This document shows, in pieces, positions 26,390 to 32,240 of a stretch of DNA of 32,240 nucleotides; within the stretch, counting starts at the first letter, position 1, and the number at the start of each line of letters is the position of its first letter. Position numbers and translations under genes: made by a program. The stretch comes from Coriobacteriia bacterium. GTDB taxonomy: Bacteria > Actinomycetota > Coriobacteriia > Anaerosomatales > PHET01. Location of the stretch: the NCBI GenBank assembly GCA_009779675.1, contig WRDS01000015.1, forward strand, positions 1 through 32,240. Direction: 5' to 3'. The notes below the pieces were generated by a model. It made no database searches and had not been told where the DNA came from. It was given only the letters and a program-made list of their open reading frames with translations.

Positions 26390-28485
26390 GCACGGCGGAT
26401 ACCGACGGTACACGACGCCTGGACCCGGACCTCGATCCGGATGGCTCTTGCGGCACCGCGCCTTCGGCGACCGCTGCGGCGCACCCGACGGTGGTTCACG
26501 CGACAAATGAGTACTCGTCGGGCGTGCGGGGGGCGTTCGAGCGCTGCGCGAGCCTGTTTGTCGGCCTCGGGATCACCGCAGGCAGGATGCGGGCCAGGCC
26601 AAAGACGCTCCGATACCCGTTTGAGAGGCTCACGCTCTCGCCCCGGTGGCGTGGGGCGCTCAGGCTCACCGGGCTTCTCGGCACGGATGAGGTATCGACG
26701 ATCCAGGCCGACTGCGCAAGTTACAACGCACGCATCGGGGAGATGGCTGCTGCAGGCGGGCTTCCTCCCTGCACCGGGAACTGCCCGGCCAATGTGGACG
26801 CCCGCGGGCAGGCGCTTTACCTCGCCAAGGGGATGTCTGCCGAGGCATACGAGCTTGTCCGCTTGCGCAATGTGTTGCCCGGCACCATGGGGCGCATCTG
26901 CCACTATCCCTGTGAGAGCGCATGCAAGCGTAACCATTACGATGAGCCGATTGCGATCAGGCCGTTGCACCGGGTTGCCTATGAGGGCTTCCAGCAGGTG
27001 CGTGCCGAGCGTGTGAGACCGCTTCCTGTCACGCGTGGGCAACGGGTCGCGGTGATTGGCAGCGGCCCATCCGGATTGGCTGCCGCCTTCGATCTCATGC
27101 AACAGGGCTATGAGGTCCACTGCTTCGAGAAAGAGGGCAAGCCGGGCGGGGCTTTATACTCCGGTGTTCCGGCATACCGCCTTCCGCGTGATATCTTGCA
27201 TGGGGAGATAGACGACCTTGTGGCGATGGGGCTGCGGATCACCTCCGGTGTTGAGGTCGGCGTTGATATGCCGATCAGACATCTTATCGACGAGTACGAC
27301 GCGGTGCTCATTGCGACCGGCCTCCAAAGCAGCCGGATGCTTCCGTTGCCGGGGGCAGATGCCGAGGGCGTCATGGGTGCCCTTGAGTTCCTGAAGGTCG
27401 GGAACCTGACAGGTGATGTCGGCATCTCGGGGAAGCGCGTGCTGGTGGTAGGAGGGGGGAACGTCGCGGTCGACTGTGCCCGCGTGGCGCTCAGAGTGGG
27501 TGCCTCCCAGGTGCAGATGACCTCGCTGGAGTCGATGGACGAGCTGCCCGCACACCCCTGGGAGATCGAAGAGGCACTCGATGAGGGCGTTGTGGCGCTT
27601 TGCGCTTGGGGCCCTCACAGTGTGATGGCCGAGGACGGGTGTGTCACCGGTATGCGGATGCAAAGCGTCGTCTCGGTCTTTGATGCCCACGGCAGGTTCG
27701 CCCCGCAGTTCGCAGACGAGTACATGGAGGTAGAGGCAGACATCGTGCTCTTTGCCATCGGTCAGGCCTCCGATCTGCACCGCTTGGTGGAAGGCTCGGG
27801 TCTTGAGCTCACCGAGCGCGGGATCTTGCCGGTTGACCGCACGCTCATGACCACGCAGGCCGACGGGGTGTTTGCGTGCGGCGAGGTCGTCACAGGCCCC
27901 GGCTCGGCGATCGGCTCTATTGCCAGCGGGCATGAGGCCGCCGTCTCCATACACCGCTACTTGCAGGGCATCGATCTTGCCGAGGGGCGGGCCTTTCGGC
28001 CGGATCTGCAATGTCCCCGCTATGGGGATGTTGACCTTGAGGGGCTTCAAGCCACACGCCTCCGGGCAAAGATGCCCATGGCGCACCCCGAGGAGCGCGC
28101 CAAGGACTTCCGCTCGGTCGAGCTTGGCATCACCGAGGCCGAGGGCCTACGCGAGGCTCAGCGCTGCCTTCAGTGTGAGTCCGGGGTGTGTGTAGGCTGC
28201 GCCTTCTGCGCCCGTGCGTGCCCCGATTATGCGATCGACGTCGAGCGCGTGGACGATCCCGACAACCGGCACGTGGCCCGGTATGACCTGGATCTCACAA
28301 AGTGCTGTTTCTGCGGGCTCTGCGCCGAGCAATGCCCGACGGGCGCTTTGCGCCATACGGCCCAGTACGAGCTGGCCTTCTACCATCGTGACCTCATGGT
28401 GTTTGACAAGCAGGAGATGCAGCGTCCGGAAGAAGGCTCTAGGGCAACGGGGGCAGACGGATGCGCTGGAGGCGGCTGTGACTGA
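26386..28485 (+). CDS. NuoI with an embedded GltD/SfrB-type FAD-NAD(P) oxidoreductase
   Basis: 699 aa from GTG 26386 (4-bp overlap with nuoH; the track's 25966 start runs through nuoH). Residues 46-92 look like a NuoI head: an amphipathic segment, then LRYPFERLTLSPRWRG. Residues 105-205 are a partial Fer4_20 domain (PPCTGNCP, GRICHYPCESACKR). An FAD Rossmann fold follows (VAVIGSGPSGLAAA, about 222-234), then an NAD(P) fold (VLVVGGGNVAVDCARVAL, about 352-369) and the FAD-closing FACGEVVTGPGSAIGSIASGHEAA (497-519). CLQC (594-597) leads into two NuoI-type [4Fe-4S] motifs: CVGCAFCARACP (602-613) and KCCFCGLCAEQCPTGA (639-654), ending YELAFYHRDLM as NuoI does. Where GltD has YRR after the second fold, this has TSLES, which argues for NADH over NADPH. 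With no nuoEFG here it probably feeds NADH electrons into N6a/N6b. Confidence 0.9.
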   Translation: MSTADTDGTRRLDPDLDPDGSCGTAPSATAAAHPTVVHATNEYSSGVRGAFERCASLFVGLGITAGRMRARPKTLRYPFERLTLSPRWRGALRLTGLLGTDEVSTIQADCASYNARIGEMAAAGGLPPCTGNCPANVDARGQALYLAKGMSAEAYELVRLRNVLPGTMGRICHYPCESACKRNHYDEPIAIRPLHRVAYEGFQQVRAERVRPLPVTRGQRVAVIGSGPSGLAAAFDLMQQGYEVHCFEKEGKPGGALYSGVPAYRLPRDILHGEIDDLVAMGLRITSGVEVGVDMPIRHLIDEYDAVLIATGLQSSRMLPLPGADAEGVMGALEFLKVGNLTGDVGISGKRVLVVGGGNVAVDCARVALRVGASQVQMTSLESMDELPAHPWEIEEALDEGVVALCAWGPHSVMAEDGCVTGMRMQSVVSVFDAHGRFAPQFADEYMEVEADIVLFAIGQASDLHRLVEGSGLELTERGILPVDRTLMTTQADGVFACGEVVTGPGSAIGSIASGHEAAVSIHRYLQGIDLAEGRAFRPDLQCPRYGDVDLEGLQATRLRAKMPMAHPEERAKDFRSVELGITEAEGLREAQRCLQCESGVCVGCAFCARACPDYAIDVERVDDPDNRHVARYDLDLTKCCFCGLCAEQCPTGALRHTAQYELAFYHRDLMVFDKQEMQRPEEGSRATGADGCAGGGCD

Positions 28486-28984
28486 GACGGTGCTCTTCTA
28501 CCTGCTTGCTGCAGTTGCGCTTGCCGGTGCGCTCACGGTCGTCTTGGCTCGCGATGTGACGCGGCTCGGTCTTGGACTCGGCTCTGTCCTTCTTGCCATC
28601 GCAGGGCTTTTTGCGCTGTTTGGCTATGGCTTCCTTGCGCTCGCGCAGCTGTTTGTGTATGTGGGCGGCGTTCTTGTGCTGACGCTTTTTGCGATCATGT
28701 TGGTCCACCGGTCTGATTCGGGAGGCCCACGCCTGTCTGCCAACCATGACCCGTTGGCTGCCATTGCATGTGTTGGGCTCGTGAGTCTTGGCGTGATGGC
28801 TTTGCGGCCAGTGTTCGACGGCATTTTGCCAGCCGTTGGTCAGGCGCTCTCTGCCGGTGGGTCTGCACCCGGCCTCGGCGAGGTGCTTCTCGGCGAGGTG
28901 CTTGTGCCGTTCGAGCTTGTCGGCGGGCTGTTGCTCGTTGCGCTTGTGACGGTGGTCTCTTTGAGCGGGGGGAGGGATCGATGA
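28478..28984 (+). CDS. nuoJ: NADH-quinone oxidoreductase subunit J
   Basis: Membrane subunit next to NuoA and NuoK. GTG 28478 has GGAGG 6 nt upstream and overlaps the fusion gene by 8 bp; the track's 28214 start is a read-through of the fusion gene. 168 aa with five hydrophobic helices. Family features are the helix with GYGFLALAQLFVYVGGVLVLTLFAIML (the pi-bulge helix 3) and the final LLLVALVTVVSLSG. The loop between helices 4 and 5 has a small LLGEVL repeat. nuoK starts in its stop codon. Confidence 0.93.
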   Translation: MTETVLFYLLAAVALAGALTVVLARDVTRLGLGLGSVLLAIAGLFALFGYGFLALAQLFVYVGGVLVLTLFAIMLVHRSDSGGPRLSANHDPLAAIACVGLVSLGVMALRPVFDGILPAVGQALSAGGSAPGLGEVLLGEVLVPFELVGGLLLVALVTVVSLSGGRDR

Positions 28985-29361
28985 ACGTTGCCATTGTTGC
29001 CTTTGCCCTGTTCGGCATCGGGCTTTATGGCGTTCTTACCCGACGCGACATGGTTGCGTTGCTCGCATCGGTCGAGGTGATGCTGGGCGGTGCTTTCGTC
29101 CTGCTTGTCGGCTTAGGGGCGCGGTTCGGCGCAGGCGCACGGCTTGAGGCGATCACGCTCGTCCTGCTCGCGGTGGCTGCTGCCGAGGCGGCGGTCGGGC
29201 TTGCACTTCTTTTGGCCATAGCCCGCACGGCAAAGACCACTCGGGTAGACGAGATAGGCATAGACGGTTTTGCGGTAGCCGAGAACGACTTTGCAGTGGC
29301 CGAGAGTGATCCTGCGGTAGGCGAGATAGGCATAGACGACCTTGGGGAGGTGTGCGGATGA
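28981..29361 (+). CDS. nuoK: NADH-quinone oxidoreductase subunit K with repeat tail
   Basis: MrpC-like membrane subunit in the proton path. ATG 28981 overlaps nuoJ by 4 bp; the track start at 28768 is spurious. 126 aa against the usual 100. Three helices carry the conserved Glu in LLASVEVMLGGA and the second Glu in AAAEAAVGLALLLAIAR. After residue 85 comes an acidic tail of about 37 residues built from FAVAEND, FAVAESD, PAVGEIG units flanked by two EIGID copies. DNA repeats match: 21-bp units at 29269, 29290 and 29311, and an identical 16-mer GAGATAGGCATAGACG at 29251 and 29323. nuoL starts in its stop codon. Confidence 0.94.
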   Translation: MNVAIVAFALFGIGLYGVLTRRDMVALLASVEVMLGGAFVLLVGLGARFGAGARLEAITLVLLAVAAAEAAVGLALLLAIARTAKTTRVDEIGIDGFAVAENDFAVAESDPAVGEIGIDDLGEVCG

Positions 29362-31364
29362 CAGCCACAGCCCTTGTGAGCCCCATGGTCCTTCTTATTG
29401 TGTTACCGATGGTGCTTGCCCTGCTTATCGCGACCGTTCCTGAGAAGGAGCAGGAGAAGGGGCGTCTGCTTGCACCCGTGCTCGCATCTGTCGCCGCGCT
29501 CGTTCCCTTAGCGGTTGCCGTTTCCAGGCTTGTGAGTGGGCTTACGGCGCATGGCAGCCTGCCCTGGTTTATGGACCTGGGGGCGAGCCTAAGCATCGAT
29601 CTGACGATTGACCGGTTGTCAGCGGTGATGCTTGCGGCTATCGCCGTGACGGCGGTGTGCGTGACGGTGTTCTCCGTTGGCTATTTGCGAGAGGAAATGG
29701 GGTGGCCGAGGTATTTCGCCCTGATCGCCCTTTTTATCGGCTCCATAAACCTGCTCGTGTGTGCGAGTACCCTGACCGCGCTTTTTATAGGCTGGGAGCT
29801 TGTCAGCCTCTGCTCTTACCTGTTCATAGGCTTCTGGTACAAAAAAAAGGAGGCAGCGCAGGCTGCGGTCAAGGCCTTTGTCACCGCACGGGTGGGTGAT
29901 GTCGGCCTGTTGCTCGGCATGGCACTTTTGTGGAGCCACGTCCAAAGCGATTCCTTTGCCGAGATATTCGCAGCAGTCGGCAAGCTGCCCGTCTCGGTGT
30001 GCACCGCTGCAGCGCTTGCCATCGCGGTTGGAGCGATGGGCAAGGCGGCGCAGTTCCCGCTTCAGGCGTGGTTGCCCGATGCCATGGAGGGCCCGACACC
30101 GGCTTCGGCGCTGACCCATGCGGCGACCATGGCCGCATCCGGGGTCTATCTGGTGGCGCGCATGTGGCCGCTTTTTGATGCGGCTCCTGTTGTAAAAGGG
30201 GTCTTGCTGGCGGTCGGTTTGATATCGGCGCTCGGCGGGGCGCTTGCAGCCTCGGCGCAAGCCGACATCAAGAAGGTGCTTGCGTACGCAATGGTGAGCC
30301 AGCTGGGATCGATGTTTGTGGTCCTTGGGACCGGCATGTGGCCAGTGGCCTCTTTTCACCTAATGGTTCATGCGGCGTTTACCGCGCTGCTCCTTCTTGC
30401 GGCCGGCAGCGTCATCCATGGCGTAGGGACCCAAGACCTTTCCAGGATGGGGGGGCTCTGCAAAGCGATGCCGGTCACATTTGCGGTCTGGCTCGTCGGG
30501 ATCGTTGTTATCGTGGGAATTCCGCCCTTCGACGGCTTTTTTGGTGCAGATCCCGTCATAAGCGGGGTGTTTCATGCGTCAGTGCCTGTAGGAATAGCGC
30601 TCTTGGCTGCTAATGGCATCACCGCTTTTTATGCGGCGCGTGTTACCAGGTTGGTGTTTTTCGACCCGCAGGGCAGCTCGCAGGGCACCCTGCGAAAAAG
30701 CGGTTCGCACACGGGTGCTTCGCGCAAGGATGTCTCACGCAAGGACAAGGGCACCTCAAAAGGGAAGGCGGCGACGCGGGCAAAGGCGAGAATGCGGGCA
30801 AAGACACGGGCGCACGAAAGCCCTGCCTTGATGCTCGGGCCGCTCCTGGCACTTGCCCTCGGCGCAACCGGGCTGGGGTTTGCATCGATACCGTTGCTGC
30901 GGCTACTCGGCGAAGATCCGATGCCGTTTCGCCTTGGCGTGGCCGTAGCCGCCTTTGTACTGCACGCAGCAGGCGCTTTTCTTGGCTGGAGGTTTGCCGC
31001 AGTGCGTGCGGTCGACAGCGCTGATGCAAACGCCGAGGGCGGCGCAAAGGCGCGCTTTGGCCTCGGCGGTAGTGGTGGTGACGGCGGCAGCGGCCTCGGA
31101 AGGCTCCTCGAGAACGGCTGGAACTGGGATGCGGTTGTCGACCGCGTGGTCGTGCGTCCGGTGATCGGGGCCTCGCGTGCGCTCTGGGCGATCGGCGACC
31201 GGCTGATCGCCGAGTGGATCGCCGAGGGCCCCGCAGTCCTTTCACGGGCGGTCGGGCGCAGCCTTTCTGGCCTGCAGACCGGCGATGCCCAGGCGTATGC
31301 GGTTACGACGGTAGTGGCGTTTATCGTGCTGCTTGTCGTTTCTATTTGGGTGGGGAGGTGGTGA
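29358..31364 (+). CDS. nuoL: NADH-quinone oxidoreductase subunit L
   Basis: The largest antiporter-like, proton-pumping subunit, at the distal end of the membrane arm. ATG 29358, with GGGGAGG 7 nt upstream, overlaps nuoK; GTG 29352 is two codons earlier. 668 aa. Motifs include SIDLTIDRLSAVMLA, FIGWELVSLCSYLFIGFWYKKKEAAQAA (the conserved Glu and the Lys/Arg loop), KAAQFPLQAWLPDAMEGPTPASALTHAATM and DIKKVLAYAMVSQLG. A very basic hydrophilic insertion of about 55 residues (about 437-492, many Lys and Arg) lies before the C-terminal helices, where it would form a cytoplasmic loop. The long lateral helix region of the C-terminus appears to be present. Confidence 0.95.
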   Translation: MTATALVSPMVLLIVLPMVLALLIATVPEKEQEKGRLLAPVLASVAALVPLAVAVSRLVSGLTAHGSLPWFMDLGASLSIDLTIDRLSAVMLAAIAVTAVCVTVFSVGYLREEMGWPRYFALIALFIGSINLLVCASTLTALFIGWELVSLCSYLFIGFWYKKKEAAQAAVKAFVTARVGDVGLLLGMALLWSHVQSDSFAEIFAAVGKLPVSVCTAAALAIAVGAMGKAAQFPLQAWLPDAMEGPTPASALTHAATMAASGVYLVARMWPLFDAAPVVKGVLLAVGLISALGGALAASAQADIKKVLAYAMVSQLGSMFVVLGTGMWPVASFHLMVHAAFTALLLLAAGSVIHGVGTQDLSRMGGLCKAMPVTFAVWLVGIVVIVGIPPFDGFFGADPVISGVFHASVPVGIALLAANGITAFYAARVTRLVFFDPQGSSQGTLRKSGSHTGASRKDVSRKDKGTSKGKAATRAKARMRAKTRAHESPALMLGPLLALALGATGLGFASIPLLRLLGEDPMPFRLGVAVAAFVLHAAGAFLGWRFAAVRAVDSADANAEGGAKARFGLGGSGGDGGSGLGRLLENGWNWDAVVDRVVVRPVIGASRALWAIGDRLIAEWIAEGPAVLSRAVGRSLSGLQTGDAQAYAVTTVVAFIVLLVVSIWVGRW

Positions 31365-31371
31365 TCCAGCC

Positions 31372-32240
31372 GTGCTGATACTCGACCTGTTCGTGATCAT
31401 CCCCCTGTTCGTCGCAGCAACATGCGCGCTGACCTCACGGTTTGCACCTCGTATCGGGCGCTGGATTGCTCTTGCAGCACCTCTTTCACAGGCGGTCTTA
31501 CTTGGGTTTGCCGCTGCGCAGGTGAGAACAGATGCGGTCTTTGGGGCGGTAAGTCCAACGGCTGCATCCCTGTGGCGGCTCCGTGCAGACGGGCTTTCTT
31601 TTGTACTGCTTGGGCTGACCGTTGTGGTGGGCCTGCTTGCAATCTCAGCGTCTTGGGGCATGGGCCTTGAGGAGGGCGACTCCAAGGGTCGTGGCCTTCG
31701 TGACCGCGGAGGCGCGGAGCATAAGGGGGCGGCCCGTCGCCCTTCCACGGTCTTCGCTCTGCTTGCCCTGTTGCAGGGCTGTATCGCACTGGTGTTCCTT
31801 GCCGACAGCATGCTGCTTTTCTATGTCGCTTGGGAGTCGGTGCTCATTCCAGGGTTCTTCCTCATCGCCGGTGGCAGGCCCGGTGTTCCCAGACGTGCGG
31901 CGATGAGGTTTCTCGTGTATGTTTTTGCCGGTGGGGTGCTGCTGTTTGCGGGGATCATCCTCGCCCTTGCCACACAGGGGTACGACTCGATCTCGCTTCT
32001 TACCAAGCTTGCCGATGCAGACGCTGTCACGCCTGTCGGAAGGCTGGTGTTCTGGCTGGTTGCAGCGGCGTTCCTGATAAAGCTGCCTGCTGTACCACTA
32101 CATGCCTGGCTGCCGGATGCGTATACCGAGGCCCCTGCAGGCATCTCGATCTTCTTTGCTGGGATCCTGGCAAAGATGGGCGCGTATGGTCTGCTGCGGG
32201 TTGCGGCACCGCTCGCCCCTCAGGCATTTGCCGAGGCAAC
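31372..32240 (+). CDS. nuoM: NADH-quinone oxidoreductase subunit M, N-terminal part (runs off window)
   Basis: Antiporter-like proton-pumping subunit. Absent from the track because it has no stop inside the window. GTG 31372 lies 7 nt after the nuoL stop, with GGGGAGG upstream at a long spacing. About 289 residues are visible, with many hydrophobic helices. FYVAWESVLIPGFFLI holds the conserved Glu, and FLIKLPAVPLHAWLPDAYTEAPAGISIFFAGILAKMGAYGLLR holds the conserved Lys and the family signature. A hydrophilic loop of about 25 residues (EEGDSKGRGLRDRGGAEHKG) after the third helix is an insertion. nuoN is expected just beyond the edge. Confidence 0.95.
   Translation, partial: MLILDLFVIIPLFVAATCALTSRFAPRIGRWIALAAPLSQAVLLGFAAAQVRTDAVFGAVSPTAASLWRLRADGLSFVLLGLTVVVGLLAISASWGMGLEEGDSKGRGLRDRGGAEHKGAARRPSTVFALLALLQGCIALVFLADSMLLFYVAWESVLIPGFFLIAGGRPGVPRRAAMRFLVYVFAGGVLLFAGIILALATQGYDSISLLTKLADADAVTPVGRLVFWLVAAAFLIKLPAVPLHAWLPDAYTEAPAGISIFFAGILAKMGAYGLLRVAAPLAPQAFAEA

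Noticed and set aside
26386-28485. The fusion as an assembly or frameshift artefact joining gltD and nuoI
   Set aside because: The frame is continuous, NuoI-like sequence flanks the flavoprotein on both sides, and both ends overlap nuoH and nuoJ correctly.

Overview
The window is 32 kb of GC-rich bacterial chromosome with nearly every gene on the + strand, packed into overlapping operons (ATGA/GTGA junctions) with frequent GTG and TTG starts. Gene content suggests a deep-branching anaerobic actinobacterium, Coriobacteriia-like: a cell-wall-binding-repeat-2 surface protein, a two-subunit glycyl-tRNA synthetase, pyruvate phosphate dikinase with its regulator, a membrane pyrophosphatase, and a complex I operon without NuoE, NuoF or NuoG. 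This placement is inference; there is no 16S gene here.

Layout. 1-752: end of a surface protein, then a terminator hairpin and a repeat-rich spacer. 1075-8916: glyQ, glyS, PPDK regulatory protein, ppdK and dgt, nearly contiguous. 9142-11331: K+-independent H+-pyrophosphatase with its own promoter. 11461-15950: dnaG, rpoD and a PASTA/amidase wall hydrolase. 16243-18918: MgtA-type Mg2+ ATPase behind a structured leader. 19038-19484: tRNA-Asn (minus) and a CAU tRNA (plus, probably Ile2). 19639-22538: a membrane-anchored DUF2939-like protein and an ABC-F protein. 22872-32240: nuoABCDH, a NuoI-flavoprotein fusion, nuoJKL and partial nuoM, behind a good promoter and a 23-bp tandem array.

The most interesting gene is 26386-28485. 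NuoI-like sequence stands at both ends of one polypeptide, and a GltD/NfnB/SfrB-type FAD-NAD(P) oxidoreductase sits between them. With no nuoEFG in the operon, the simplest reading is a complex I whose NADH-oxidising arm has been replaced by a flavoprotein built into the NuoI electron wire.

A second candidate system is the mgtA leader. A perfect Shine-Dalgarno stands 8 nt before an ACG codon that opens a 29-codon frame (EPDST... ending RLTSFR-stop), resembling enterobacterial MgtL. It is coupled by TGATG to a second mini-frame, MAMRPPGF, inside RNA with mutually exclusive pairings.

Metabolically, PPDK, its regulator and the proton-pumping pyrophosphatase point to pyrophosphate-linked energy metabolism, and complex I would add a second ion pump. 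A recurring oddity is short degenerate tandem repeats, with a different unit each time, in spacers (before glyQ, after dgt, between the tRNAs, before nuoA) and in-frame in protein tails (GlyQ, NuoK).
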